64,000 nt of DNA from Nonomuraea africana (GCF_014873535.1 NZ_JADBEF010000001.1:8928001-8992000), one strand, 5' to 3'. Shown: positions 8,629-19,091, numbered from the stretch's first letter. Translations and numbers: made by a program. Notes: generated by a model not told the origin, from the letters alone.

Positions 8629-10218
8629 ATGACTCAACGTGGACTCCAGGCGAGCCGATCGGCCGCCGTGGTCACCATCGCATTGGCGTCGCTGGTCGCC
8701 GGCCTGCCCACCGCCACCGCGGCGGACTCCGCGGTCGCGTGGCACGCCTGTCCCGCCTACTCCGACGAGGTGCTGGAGGCCCGCGGTCTCACCGGGCAGC
8801 AGATGTCGCGGTTCCGCGCCCTGATGAAGCGGGCCGAATGCGGGACGGCCAAGGTGCCGCTGGACTATCGCCAGCCGAACGGCCGGCAGATCACTGTCGC
8901 GCTCCTCCGGCTCGAGGCCGTGGACCGGGCGCGCCGGCTGGGCAGCATCTTCCTCAATCCGGGCGGTCCTGGCGTCAGCGGATATCTCATGCCCCTTGAC
9001 CTCATCCTGCGCGGCGAGCAGGGCCGGCGGCTCAACGACCGTTACGACCTGATCGGGTTCGATCCCCGCGGCGTCGGCTACAGCACCAAGGTCAGTTGTC
9101 CGGCCCCCGGGCAGCAGAAGCCGACCGGCGCGGAAGGGAAAGCGACCACCCGCGACCCGGGTGGAGAGAAGGCGGGACCGCTGACCAGGGAGGCGGCGAA
9201 GCGCATGTACGACGGCGAGGTGGCCGCCAACATCGCCTGCGGGCGCTCCGATCGGGACTTCCTCGGCCGGCTCACCACCGCGAACGTGGCCCGCGACGTC
9301 GACCGGGTGCGCATCGGGCTGGGCGAGCGCACGCTGAACTTCATCGGCGTGTCATGGGGCACCCGGCTCGGCGTCGTCTACCGCAGCCTCTTCCCCGGCA
9401 ATGTCGGGCGCATGTTCCTGGACAGCGTGATGGGCCCGCGCTACCGCCAGGACGAGTACACGGTCGCCAGCGCGGCGGCGGCCGAGCGGAACTTCTCGCG
9501 CATGGCGGCGTGGCTGGCCGAGCGCCACGACACCTACGGCTTCGGCAGCACGCAGAAGCAGGTGCGAGCGGCGATTCTGGCGCTGCTGCGCGCCTACGAC
9601 GCCGAGCCCAAGACCTTCACTGACCTGCCCATGCCCATCGACGGCGGCGTGGTGTCCATGCTGGCCAGCCAGAACTCGCCCGACTGGGGCAGGGCCGGCA
9701 AGGCGCTCGCGCAGCTGCGCGACGTCACCGGCACCACCGCGCCGCCCGCCATCAAGGAGATCTTCAACAACACCGGAACGCGCATGCCACCTGGCGCACC
9801 GGAAATCCAGAACACCACGATGAGACAGGGCGTCGCCTGCAACGAGGACCCCAGCAGGCTCGGCTTCTCCGCCGCCTGGGCCGCCTACCAGCGCAACCTC
9901 GAGGAGCACCCGGTGACCGGCCGCGGCGCCAGGTTCTCCGTCCAGTGCGCCGGGTGGCCACTGCCGGTGCAGGAAACGCCGCTCCGCCGTACCGGAGGAT
10001 CGCTGGTGCTGGTCGGGCACCGCCACGAAGTCATCACCCCCTATGAGTGGACGAAGCAGATGCGTACCGCCGTCGGCGGCACGCTCTTCACCGTCGACGA
10101 CGACCTGCACGGTTCGGTCACCAAGGTTCCGCAGTCCGACTGCACCGCCGAGCTGCTGCGGTACTTCACCACTGGCCGAATCGGCCGAGGTTGCGACGGG
10201 GTGCCCGTGGCGTCGTAG
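8629..10218 (+). CDS. secreted alpha/beta-hydrolase, tripeptidyl-aminopeptidase (TAP) type
   Basis: 529 residues. It begins with a Sec-type signal peptide (hydrophobic AAVVTIALASLVAGLP, then cleavage near ATAADS). The alpha/beta-hydrolase core has the oxyanion motif LNPGGPGVSGY, the block IGFDPRGVGYS and the nucleophile elbow GVSWGTRLG. The TAP C-terminal domain provides the His region near VLVGHRHEVITPYEW and DLHGSV. The family (SlpD/SlpE, tripeptidyl aminopeptidase) removes short N-terminal peptides outside the cell. The start at 8629 gives a proper signal peptide. It is first in an operon with a lipoprotein and a MacB-like transporter, 41 bp before the next gene. Confidence 0.9.
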   Translation: MTQRGLQASRSAAVVTIALASLVAGLPTATAADSAVAWHACPAYSDEVLEARGLTGQQMSRFRALMKRAECGTAKVPLDYRQPNGRQITVALLRLEAVDRARRLGSIFLNPGGPGVSGYLMPLDLILRGEQGRRLNDRYDLIGFDPRGVGYSTKVSCPAPGQQKPTGAEGKATTRDPGGEKAGPLTREAAKRMYDGEVAANIACGRSDRDFLGRLTTANVARDVDRVRIGLGERTLNFIGVSWGTRLGVVYRSLFPGNVGRMFLDSVMGPRYRQDEYTVASAAAAERNFSRMAAWLAERHDTYGFGSTQKQVRAAILALLRAYDAEPKTFTDLPMPIDGGVVSMLASQNSPDWGRAGKALAQLRDVTGTTAPPAIKEIFNNTGTRMPPGAPEIQNTTMRQGVACNEDPSRLGFSAAWAAYQRNLEEHPVTGRGARFSVQCAGWPLPVQETPLRRTGGSLVLVGHRHEVITPYEWTKQMRTAVGGTLFTVDDDLHGSVTKVPQSDCTAELLRYFTTGRIGRGCDGVPVAS

Positions 10219-10259
10219 GAAACGACCTCACAGCCGAATTCGACATGATGGAGACCGAA

Positions 10260-10838
10260 ATGCATGGCATCACCAACCGTGGCCAGGGGCGCCGGACTCT
10301 TGCGATGGCCGTCCTGCTGACGACTGTCGCATTGGCCGCCACGGCCTGCGGGAGCAGCGAAGGACCGGGCAGGACCGTGGCGTCCGTGGCGCCCCAGGCC
10401 GGCTCGGCGCCCACCGCCACGCAGGCCGCCACAGGGAATGGCGACCTGCTGGCCTACGCCAAGTGCATGCGCCAGAACGGCCTGCCGGACTTCCCCGACC
10501 CGAAACCTGGAGGTGTCCTCGCGTTCGGGCAGGGCGACTCCATCAACCCCACCTCTCCGGAGTTCAAGGAGGCGGAGAGTCACTGCAAGCAGTTCATGCC
10601 TGGCACACCCGAGGTGAAGTCGCCTGAGGATCAGTGGTCCTCGGCGGACAAGCTCAAGTACGCCAAGTGCATGCGTGACAACGGCGTGTCGCAGTTCCCC
10701 GATCCCGCGGGGAACGGCGGCTTCAAGCTCCCCCAGGGCATCGACCCCATGTCGCCGCAGTTCAAGAAGGCGGAGGCCGCCTGCGCGAAGTACCAGCCGC
10801 AGAACATCGCGAAGACGGGACCGGGAGGCGACTCGTGA
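10260..10838 (+). CDS. lipoprotein with duplicated CMRxxGxxxFPDP domain
   Basis: 192 residues. The start at 10260 is preceded by GGAG at a good distance; ATGs at 10245 and 10248 are alternatives. The N-terminus has a lipoprotein signal with the candidate lipobox LAATAC, then a Gly/Ser/Thr-rich linker. Two copies of one module follow, AYAKCMRQNGLPDFPDP and KYAKCMRDNGVSQFPDP, each with a second Cys downstream (SHCKQF, AACAKY), which suggests one disulfide per module. Such proteins are encoded with peptidoglycan-binding adaptors and MacB-like transporters in actinobacteria. The molecular role is unknown. It overlaps the adaptor gene by 4 bp (GTGA). Confidence 0.82.
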   Translation: MHGITNRGQGRRTLAMAVLLTTVALAATACGSSEGPGRTVASVAPQAGSAPTATQAATGNGDLLAYAKCMRQNGLPDFPDPKPGGVLAFGQGDSINPTSPEFKEAESHCKQFMPGTPEVKSPEDQWSSADKLKYAKCMRDNGVSQFPDPAGNGGFKLPQGIDPMSPQFKKAEAACAKYQPQNIAKTGPGGDS

Positions 10839-11910
10839 GTGCCGGCCGGCGCGGACTGATGGCGGCCGTCGTCGTGGGGATCGTGGTCTCGGCGGGCGTG
10901 GGATTCGTCGTGGCCGATCCGTTCGGAGCTGAGGCGAAGGGCACGCCCGCCCAGAGTGCCGCGCCCACCGGGTTGGCGCAGGTGACCAAGGGTGCCCTGT
11001 CCGCCCGGACCCTGGAGAACGGGACACTCGGTTACGCCGGCGACTACCAGGTGGTCAACAAGGCCAGTGGCACGGTCACGAAACTGCCCGCCGTGGGCCA
11101 GGTGGTCGTCCAGGGCAGGACGCTCTATCGGGTGGACGGCAAGCCGGTGGTCCTGCTGTACGGTGCGGTTCCGATCTACCGGGACCTGTCCTGGGGGATG
11201 GAGGGCGCCGACGTCCGTCAGCTCAACGCTGCGCTGGTCGCTCTCGGCCATGCCGCCAAGGATGAGATCGACCCGGATTCCACCTACTTCGGCAGGCAGA
11301 CCTACTACGCGGTCAAAGAGCTGCAGGAGGCCGCTGGGCTCTCCGAGACCGGGACCCTGACTCTCGGCCACGTTGTGTTCGTCCCGGCCAAGAAGATCAG
11401 GGTCACCAAGGTCATCGCGGTCCACGGGGGTATGACGACGGCCGGATCGGTCGTGGTGCGGACCTCCTCGACCCGCCGGGAAGTGAGCGTCATGTTGAAC
11501 GCCGGCCAGCAGTCGCAGGTGGCGGTCGGCGACAGGGTCACCATTTCGCTGCCGACCGGCAAGTCCACTCCGGGAGTGGTCTCGTCGGTGGGCAAGGTGG
11601 CCACCAAGGCGGACAACAGCACCACCATCGACGTACGGATCAGACCGTTGCGGCCGAAGGCGACGGGTCGGCTGGATCAGGCGCCGGTGCAGGTGTCCAT
11701 CGTGTCCGACACGGTGAAGGATGTGTTGGCGGTGCCGGTGAACGCGCTCCTGGCGCTGGCCGGTGGCGGGTACGCGGTCGAGGTCGTCGAGCCTGGCGGC
11801 GAACACCGGCTGATTCCGATCAAGACCGGGCTCTTCGACGACAGCGCGGGCAAGGTCGAGGTCAGCGGCAACGGCCTGGCAGCCGGCCAGAACATCGTGG
11901 TGCCGGCCAC

Positions 11911-11914
<4 letters not shown>
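10835..11914 (+). CDS. HlyD-like periplasmic adaptor with peptidoglycan-binding domain
   Basis: 359 residues from a GTG inside the previous stop. One N-terminal membrane anchor (LMAAVVVGIVVSAGVGFVV) is followed by an adaptor region, then a peptidoglycan-binding type 1 helix bundle (WGMEGADVRQLNAAL...TYFGRQTYYAVKELQ, about residues 125-170). After it come beta-rich adaptor blocks including GDRVTISLP and VLAVPVNALLAL. Adaptors of this type connect a MacB-type transporter to the outside; in Gram-positive bacteria the wall-binding domain probably anchors it to peptidoglycan. It is coupled by 4-bp overlaps to its neighbours on both sides. Confidence 0.88.
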
Positions 11915-12608
<694 letters not shown>

Positions 12609-12612
<4 letters not shown>

Positions 12613-13805
12613 CCATCAAGGTCCCCGGCCGGCTGCACCCGGCCGACCTGGCCCGCACCGCCGGCGTCGGCTTGCGCACCCGCCGTACCCGCTCCGCCCT
12701 GTCCGCGTTGGGTATCGCCATCGGCGTCGCCGCCATGGTCGCCGTGCTCGGCCTGTCCGCCTCCTCCCAGGCCGGACTGCTGGCCGAAATCGACAAACTC
12801 GGCACCAACCTCCTCAAGGTCGCCCCTGGCCAGACCTTGGGCGGCGGGGATGCCAAGCTCCCCATGCAGGCGCCGGGAATGATCGCCCGGATAGGCCCGG
12901 TGGAGATGGTGGAGCACACCGGCAAAACAGCTGTGAACGCGTACCGCAGTCCGTATATCCCCAGCTTCAACACCAACGCTCTGACGGTCAACGCCGTCAG
13001 CCTGAACCTGCCCGCGGCCGTGCGCACCACCGTCGCCCAGGGCCGGTACCTCAACGCGGCGACCGCCGAGCAGCCGGTCGCGGTGCTCGGGTCGGCCGCC
13101 GCCGCCCGGCTGGGCATCGCGAAGATCCATGCCGGCGCGCGCATCTGGGTCGGCGGGCAGTGGTTCTACGTCGCGGGCGTACTGAACCCGGCCACGCTGA
13201 CGCCCGAGATCGACTCCTCGGTGCTGGTCGGGTACCCGGCCGCGCAGAAGTACCTGCACTTCGACGGCCATCCGTCCATGGTCTACGTGCGGGCCCAGAC
13301 CGACCAGGTGCAGCACGTGCAGAAGGTGTTGGCCGCGACCGCCAACCCGCAGGCGGCGAGCGAGGTCAGCGTGAGTCGGCCCTCGGCCGCCCTGGTGGCC
13401 CGCGCCGCCGCCCAATCCGCGCTCAACGGCCTGTTCCTCGGCCTCGGCGCGGTCGCCCTGCTCGTCGGCGGCATCGGCGTGGCCAACACCATGGTCATCT
13501 CCGTCCTGGAACGCCGCTCCGAGATCGGCCTGCGCCGCGCCCTCGGCGCCACCAAGGGCACTATCCGCCTGCAGTTCTTCGCGGAGGCGATCCTGCTGGC
13601 CGCGCTCGGCGGCGCACTCGGCGTGGCCCTCGGCGTCCTGGCCACCACCATCTACGCCCACCTCAAAGGGTGGGCCACCGTGGTGCCACTACTGGCCTGG
13701 GGAGGCGGACTCGGCGCCGCCATCGCCATCGGCGCCGTCGCCGGACTCCTCCCCGCCCTCCGCGCCGCCCGCATGCAACCCACCGAAGCACTCAGAACAA
13801 TCTGA
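12609..13805 (+). CDS. ABC transporter permease, MacB/FtsX type
   Basis: 398 residues. The layout is MacB-like: one N-terminal transmembrane helix (ALGIAIGVAAMVAVLGLS), a large extracytoplasmic MacB_PCD domain (about residues 65-260), then three C-terminal helices with the FtsX signature VLERRSEIGLRRALGATKG between them. With the ATPase and wall-binding adaptor it should form a mechanotransmission pump for envelope-active peptides or export. The last gene of the operon begins in an ATGA overlap; a terminator-like hairpin follows at 13865. Confidence 0.94.
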
Positions 13806-13864
13806 ACCTGCAGGTACGGGCGGTCGGAAAGGTCGAGTCAGCTCATGGCGGCATAGCCTGATGG

Positions 13865-13890
13865 CGGTGCCGGCTGCTGTTCCGGCACCG
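13865..13890 (+). terminator. stem-loop between convergent genes
   Basis: CGGTGCCGG, an 8-base loop, then CCGGCACCG followed by TTT. The 9-bp perfect stem lies 60 bp after the permease stop, in the gap before the convergent pseudokinase gene. It is a plausible terminator for the transporter operon, though the T-run is short. Confidence 0.55.
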
Positions 13891-13977
13891 TTTGGGGGGA
13901 TCGTGGTGGGCTTCGGTGCGCTCGTCAAGCCCGCTCAGGACGAGACCTTGGGTCTTCGTGGCGGCGAGTCGTGGCGG

Positions 13978-16900
13978 TCATCGGCCCCCAGGGGAGGGGT
14001 GGCTGGGCTCGTTGGCGATCGTCCGCAGGTCCAGGCGCAGTTCATCGCCCGTGAGCCGCTGGGCCGGAACCCCTGACAGCAGGCGGAACAGCACGGGAGC
14101 CAGCACCCCCGCCCTCGTCAGCGGCGCACCCGGCGCGGGAGGACGCCCTTCGACGGCCGTGAACAGCGTGGCGCCCAACGACCACAGATCCGCCGCGGGC
14201 CCGACGCCACCCTCGGGCGCGGTGTAGGGCGAGAGCTCCGGCGCAGCTGACGGATCGGCCAGCGTCACCTGTCCGTCCCCTCCGACCAGAATGCTGCCCG
14301 GACGCAGGTCCCCGTGCTGCCCGCCCACGCCGTGCACGGACTCCAGTCGATCCAGCACGGCCAGCCCCAGACGGGCGGCGCCCTCCGGCGTCAGCAAGCC
14401 GTCCTCGGCCAGCATCTGGTCCAGGGTCCGCACCGGCTTGTCGGGGACTCTGGCGGCGGTCTCCCGCTCTTCGGCGGGAGGGGTGAGCACCAGGGGACCG
14501 CTGTACGCCGGACGCCTGAACGGTGCCGTCGTCTCCACGATGGGGGCCGGCTCGGGTTCTCCGTGCTCCGCGGCCAGCACGGGCGGGGCAGCGTCGACCC
14601 CGATCTCCCACGACTGAGCCACCGGCACCACCGGCGCTCCCCACCCATCGGCGGCGGGAGCCCATGGCTGCGCCGCCTGCCCTGGCGGCGGCCCCCAACC
14701 GTGGGGGTCGAGCGGACCCGGCTGCGACACGTGCCCTGGCACCGGTCTCCAACCGTGCGGGTCAGGTGAACCCGGCTGCGGCGCTTGCCCTGACGGCGGC
14801 CCCCAACCATGTGCTTCGGATGGACCCGAGTGTGGCGGCGGACCCGCAGGGGCTCCCCATCCATTCGGGTCGGTTGGACCGGGCTGCGGTGGCTGGTCCG
14901 CAGGGGCTCCCCATCCATTCGGGTCGGTTGGACCGGGCTGCGGTGGCTGGTCCGCAGGGGCTCCCCATCCGTTCGAGTCGGTTGGACCCGGTTGTGGCGG
15001 CTGGCCCGCAGGGGCTCCCCACCCTTCAGGGCCGGGCACCCAAGGCTGTGCTACCTGATCCGGGGGCGCTCCCCACCCTTCGGGACTGGGCGTCCACGGT
15101 TGCGACACTGCGGGAGGTTCGGAGCCGGGCGCGCTGGCGGGCGGCGCCCATCCACCAGCGGAGTCCTGGGCAGGCGGCGGTCCCCATGGGTGCGGGCCGT
15201 CGTTCCCAAGGGGCGGCGACGATGGCCGCTGAGGGCCACTTCCAGGAGGCGGTGCCCAGTCCTGCTGAGGGTCACTCCCTGGAGGTGGTCCCCACGGCTG
15301 TTGCGGGCCGCTCCCTGGGGGCGGGCCCCACGGTTGCTGAGGGCCGCTTCCTGGCGGCGGTCCCCAGGCGTCGGGGGATGTTCCCTGGGGCGCAGGCTCA
15401 GCCCACGGACCGGACGCGGCACCCGCCTCCGGCTCCCCGGCCCTGTGGTGCGGCGCGTCAGAGTACGTCGCCGATCCATCGGACGGCGGCGCTCCGAGGA
15501 CCGCTGGCGCGCCGAGCGGTAGCTGGATCCCCGGTGCCGGCGGCATTCCAGCAGGCGGCGCCAGATCGGGCGCCGGGTGCATCGCGTTGGACGGTCCCAT
15601 TTCGGGAGCCGCGTGCATGGCGTTGGGTTGCGGCATGTCAGGAGCCCAGGGCAGCCCGTTGGCCGGTGGTGCCCCAGGGGGTGGCGGCGGCATCCCGTGG
15701 AGCGGGGGCATCCCAGGCGGCGGGGTTGTGCCGGGAAGCGGGGGCGTGCCGGGAGGTGGTGGCGCGCCATGTGGCCAAGGTGTTCCCGCCATGGGGGGTA
15801 CGGCTGGGTGCGGTCCCCACGAGGGGGGCGGTGCGGCAGGGTGCGGTGGAGTCGGCGGAACGGCCTGGGCACCCTGTTTGCCACCCCGCCGTAGGACCCG
15901 ACGCAAGAGCGAAGGCCGCTCCCCCTGACCGGCAGCGGAAGCACCCCCACCAGCCGGATACGACACCCCCGGCCCCAATGGCCCGCCCACGGGCCCGGGG
16001 CCACCCACGGGACCGGGGCCACCCGCCGGAACGGGGCCGCCCATGGGAGCCGGCCCGCCCGGAGGTCCGGGTACGCCTGCAGGTCCCGGCGCACCGGCGG
16101 GCCCGGGCACACCGGCATGGCCCGGCATACCCGTGGGGATGGGCCCGCTGCCCACGGGTTCCCAAGGCTGCCCCCCCTGCTCGGGCATCACCGACCCGGA
16201 GGCTGGCATGGGGGCATCCGGCCACGGCATCGCGCCTTCCGGCCCCTGCATCCACATGCCTGGCTCCGGAATGGCGCCCCCTGGCGCGGGCATCCCTGTG
16301 CCCGGCTCCGGGGCCGCGCCCGTTGGCCATGGCATTTCGGAGTCCGGCGGGTGCGTCCCGGCGTCCGGGGCTGGTGTCGCGGTCGCCTGCGGTGGCGTGC
16401 TTGCGTCCCAGGTTGGGGTGGCGTCTTCCTGTCCTGCCTTGGGGGCGGGTGTTGCGGGTTCCTGGCCTGGAGTGGGGTCCCAGGGCGGGGTGATTTCCGG
16501 GTCGGTTGCGGGGCCCTCGGCGTCCAGCGGCGCTGCTCCGGGGCCTGAGGCATCAGGATCGAGGTCGGATGCCGCGTCGAAGGTCAGGCTCTGGTTGGTG
16601 GGGAGGGGGCTGGTGTCCTCCCGGGCCGCGACCTCCTGAGCGAGGTCCCTCTCTTCGGAGAGGGGCGCTGGGAGGGGGGTTCGCTGGGTGGCCTCGGCGT
16701 CCGGTTCGTCCGGTGGTGGCGACGCGGCTGACGGGGACGCGTCGTCCCAGGCATAGGGGGCCGCTTCCGTGAGCCGGTCGTCCGTCGGTGAGTGGTCGGT
16801 GGCGGGGGGCACGACCGGGCGGGCGGGGGTGAACGTCGGGGCATCGGGAACCGGCAGGGGCTCCCAGGACAGCGGCACGCCGTACGACTCCGACGGAGGT

Positions 16901-18027
16901 GTCGCGGAGATGGGCGTGGGCTCCCACGAGGGCGGCGGCGGGGCCGAGGCGGGGGCGCCGGTATCAGGGGAGGGCTCCCACGAGGGCTGCCCGGCCACCG
17001 GCCCCGCGGCGGCGGACGGACCGCCAGGCTTCGCGAAAGGGCCATCGGAGGAAGGCCCGGAGAGAAGCGGCTCGGTGAAAGGTCCGTTGGAGGGACCCGC
17101 GAAGGGCGGCTCGTCGGGAGACGCCCCGCCACGGGACGGCTCGCTCAGCGGGGACCAGGACGAGGGAGGCTCGGTGGAGGAGCCGCTCTGGGGAGCCCCG
17201 GACGAGGGTGACTCGGGGGAGGTGCCGCTCTGAGGGGTCCAGGAGGAAGGCGGCTCGGGGGAGGGGCCGCTCTGGGCGGTCCAGGGGGAAGGCGGCTCGG
17301 GGGAGGGGCTCGGGAGGGGCGGTTCGGTGGATGAGGAGGGCAGGGCGGCGGGTTGGGCGAGGTCGGCGAAGGCGGTGGCGACTGCTTCGACCGTTGGGCG
17401 GGCCGCCGGGTCGGGGTGGAGCATGTCGGTCAGAAGGGGGCCGAGCGGTCCGCCGATCGGCTGGCCCGGCTGCGGAGGGCGGCCCTCGAGGCCGAAGTGC
17501 AGCGTCGCGGCCAGCGACCACAGGTCGGCCGCAGGGCCCACGCCCGGCGGCCGGAACGGGGTGGAGACGCCGAACCCCGTCAGCACGGCCCGTCCCGTGG
17601 GCGTGAGGATGACGGTGGACGGCTGGATGTCGCCGTGGACGACCCCCACCCTGTGCGCCGCGCGCAGCGCCGCGAGCAGGTGCACCGCGATGCGGGCGAC
17701 CTGCACAGGGGGAAGGGGATGGCGTTCGAGGACGGTCTGCTCGAGGGAGGGACCCTGGGGAAGGTCGACGACCAGCCAGGGACGGCCGTCCTCGACGATC
17801 ACCTCGTGGACGGCCTCGATCGAGGCGTGGCCGAGTCCGGTGACCAGGCCGACCTCGCGCCCGACCGCGCCGCACAGGTCTCTGCGGGATGCGGGGTCCG
17901 GCGGGAGTCGTACCTCTCTGATCCCGACGTCGCGGCGCATGAGGTCGTCGGCGGCGAGCCAGAGCGACCCGGTGCCCAGGGTGTTCAGCAGCCGATAGCG
18001 TCCGGCCAGCCGGCGTTGGCCGTTCAT
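13978..18027 (-). CDS. giant protein with two degenerate kinase-like domains and a long Pro/Gly-rich linker
   Basis: 1349 residues from the ATG at 18027, which has GGAG eight bases upstream. Residues about 9-228 form a Ser/Thr-kinase-like domain: the catalytic loop reads HGDIQPST (131-138; Lys and Asn lost), DFG is GFG (151-153) and the VAIK Lys is Arg in VGIRE. Late-lobe features remain (GVGPAADLWSLAATLHFGLEG). Residues about 1198-1349 form a second C-lobe-like domain with HGDLRPGS (1240-1247), the metal-site block LADPS and the same PAADLWSLGATLF element. Between them lie about 970 residues rich in Pro, Gly, Trp and Ser with internal repeats and a collagen-like G-x-y stretch. No transmembrane helix is visible. 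It is probably a pseudokinase scaffold; partners unknown. Confidence 0.8.
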   Translation of the reverse strand: MNGQRRLAGRYRLLNTLGTGSLWLAADDLMRRDVGIREVRLPPDPASRRDLCGAVGREVGLVTGLGHASIEAVHEVIVEDGRPWLVVDLPQGPSLEQTVLERHPLPPVQVARIAVHLLAALRAAHRVGVVHGDIQPSTVILTPTGRAVLTGFGVSTPFRPPGVGPAADLWSLAATLHFGLEGRPPQPGQPIGGPLGPLLTDMLHPDPAARPTVEAVATAFADLAQPAALPSSSTEPPLPSPSPEPPSPWTAQSGPSPEPPSSWTPQSGTSPESPSSGAPQSGSSTEPPSSWSPLSEPSRGGASPDEPPFAGPSNGPFTEPLLSGPSSDGPFAKPGGPSAAAGPVAGQPSWEPSPDTGAPASAPPPPSWEPTPISATPPSESYGVPLSWEPLPVPDAPTFTPARPVVPPATDHSPTDDRLTEAAPYAWDDASPSAASPPPDEPDAEATQRTPLPAPLSEERDLAQEVAAREDTSPLPTNQSLTFDAASDLDPDASGPGAAPLDAEGPATDPEITPPWDPTPGQEPATPAPKAGQEDATPTWDASTPPQATATPAPDAGTHPPDSEMPWPTGAAPEPGTGMPAPGGAIPEPGMWMQGPEGAMPWPDAPMPASGSVMPEQGGQPWEPVGSGPIPTGMPGHAGVPGPAGAPGPAGVPGPPGGPAPMGGPVPAGGPGPVGGPGPVGGPLGPGVSYPAGGGASAAGQGERPSLLRRVLRRGGKQGAQAVPPTPPHPAAPPPSWGPHPAVPPMAGTPWPHGAPPPPGTPPLPGTTPPPGMPPLHGMPPPPPGAPPANGLPWAPDMPQPNAMHAAPEMGPSNAMHPAPDLAPPAGMPPAPGIQLPLGAPAVLGAPPSDGSATYSDAPHHRAGEPEAGAASGPWAEPAPQGTSPDAWGPPPGSGPQQPWGPPPGSGPQQPWGPPPGSDPQQDWAPPPGSGPQRPSSPPLGNDGPHPWGPPPAQDSAGGWAPPASAPGSEPPAVSQPWTPSPEGWGAPPDQVAQPWVPGPEGWGAPAGQPPQPGPTDSNGWGAPADQPPQPGPTDPNGWGAPADQPPQPGPTDPNGWGAPAGPPPHSGPSEAHGWGPPSGQAPQPGSPDPHGWRPVPGHVSQPGPLDPHGWGPPPGQAAQPWAPAADGWGAPVVPVAQSWEIGVDAAPPVLAAEHGEPEPAPIVETTAPFRRPAYSGPLVLTPPAEERETAARVPDKPVRTLDQMLAEDGLLTPEGAARLGLAVLDRLESVHGVGGQHGDLRPGSILVGGDGQVTLADPSAAPELSPYTAPEGGVGPAADLWSLGATLFTAVEGRPPAPGAPLTRAGVLAPVLFRLLSGVPAQRLTGDELRLDLRTIANEPSHPSPGGR
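14849..15010. repeat. 54-bp in-frame repeats in the pseudokinase linker
   Basis: Units start at 14849, 14903 and 14957, and a partial fourth begins at 15011. The first two are identical over 54 bp. Each encodes 18 residues built around GWGAPA(D/G)QPPQPGPTD. The identity at DNA level points to recent slippage or unequal exchange rather than ancient design. Weaker repeats of PPGSGPQQPWG type lie at about 15190-15360. Confidence 0.85.
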
Positions 18028-18094
18028 GGTGATTTCTCCGTCCAACCGCGTGCAGCGAGACAGCACGATAGCGGTTTGTGATGAATTGCCACCA

Positions 18095-19021
18095 TCATCG
18101 CTGGCGGGTGAAGGTGGCGCGGTAGGCGGTCGGGGTCAGGCCCGCCCTGGTGGTGAGGTGTTTGCGCAGGGAGTCGGCGCTGCCGAGGCCGCTGCGCCCG
18201 GCGACCTGGTCCATGGGCAGGTCCGTGGTCTCCAGGAGCTCGCGGGCGCGGTCGACGCGCTGGTGGAGCAGCCACTGCAGTGGGCTGAGCCCGGTCTCGG
18301 CGTGGAAGCGCCTGGTCAGGGTGCGGACGCTGGTGCTGGCGTGGGCGGCCAGGTCCTTGAGCGTCAGCGGCCTGTCGAGCTGGGAGAGCGCCCACGCACG
18401 GGTGGCGGCCAGCGAGGTGCCGCGTTCCGGAGGGAGCGGCGTCTCGATGAACTGGGCCTGGCCGCCGGGCCGTACGGGGGAGACGACGGCGAGTCTGGCG
18501 GCGGCGTTGGCGGCGGCGGCGCCGAAGTCGCGCCGCACCAGGTGGAGGCACAGGTCGATGGCGGCGGCGGCGCCCGCGGAGGTGAAGACACCGTCGTCCT
18601 CGACGTAGAGGACGTCGGGGCGGACGTCGACGGACGGGTGGCGGCGGGCTAGGTCGCCGGTCAGCCCCCAGTGGGTCGTGGCGGCGCGGCCGTCGAGGAG
18701 TCCGGCCTGGGCGAGCACGAAGGCGCCGGTGCACAGGGAGGCGACGCGCGCCCCTGCGGCGTGGGCGGCGCGGAGGGCGTCGAGGGTGTCGGGGTGGGCG
18801 TCCTCGCCTCCGCTGCCGACGGCCATCACCGTGTCGGCGCCCTTCACCAGGTCGAGCCCGTCAGGGACGTGGATCTGCGGGCCGCCGATGGTGTCGAGCC
18901 GCCCCGGTACGGCGGTGCAGACCCCGATCTCGTAACCGGGCACGTTCTGGAAGACCATGTGCGGGATCGACACGTCGAAGCTCATGACGGGCGGGGTGAT
19001 GACGACCGCGATCCGATGCAT
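18095..19021 (-). CDS. GlxA-type transcriptional regulator (DJ-1/PfpI + AraC)
   Basis: 308 residues. The N-terminal two thirds are a DJ-1/PfpI-like domain with the nucleophile-elbow region VASLCTGAFVLAQAGLLDG (Cys near residue 96) and TTHWG. The C-terminus is an AraC DNA-binding domain with two helix-turn-helix units (LTLKDLAAHASTSVRTLTRRF; MDQVAGRSGLGSADSLRKHL). The ATG is preceded by GGAGGATC. It is divergent from the epimerase gene with a 70-bp gap, so regulation of that gene is likely but unproven. Confidence 0.93.
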   Translation of the reverse strand: MHRIAVVITPPVMSFDVSIPHMVFQNVPGYEIGVCTAVPGRLDTIGGPQIHVPDGLDLVKGADTVMAVGSGGEDAHPDTLDALRAAHAAGARVASLCTGAFVLAQAGLLDGRAATTHWGLTGDLARRHPSVDVRPDVLYVEDDGVFTSAGAAAAIDLCLHLVRRDFGAAAANAAARLAVVSPVRPGGQAQFIETPLPPERGTSLAATRAWALSQLDRPLTLKDLAAHASTSVRTLTRRFHAETGLSPLQWLLHQRVDRARELLETTDLPMDQVAGRSGLGSADSLRKHLTTRAGLTPTAYRATFTRQR

Positions 19022-19091
19022 GGCCAGATCCTCCGGATGGTTGGCATTCAGGCCACTATCGCATGCTCTGACGGAAAGCCAGGGTGGCGAT

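Noticed and set aside
14523..16493. 656-codon plus-strand frame opposite the pseudokinase linker
   Set aside because: It is the antisense of Pro/Gly-rich repeats, without start signals or a recognisable domain.
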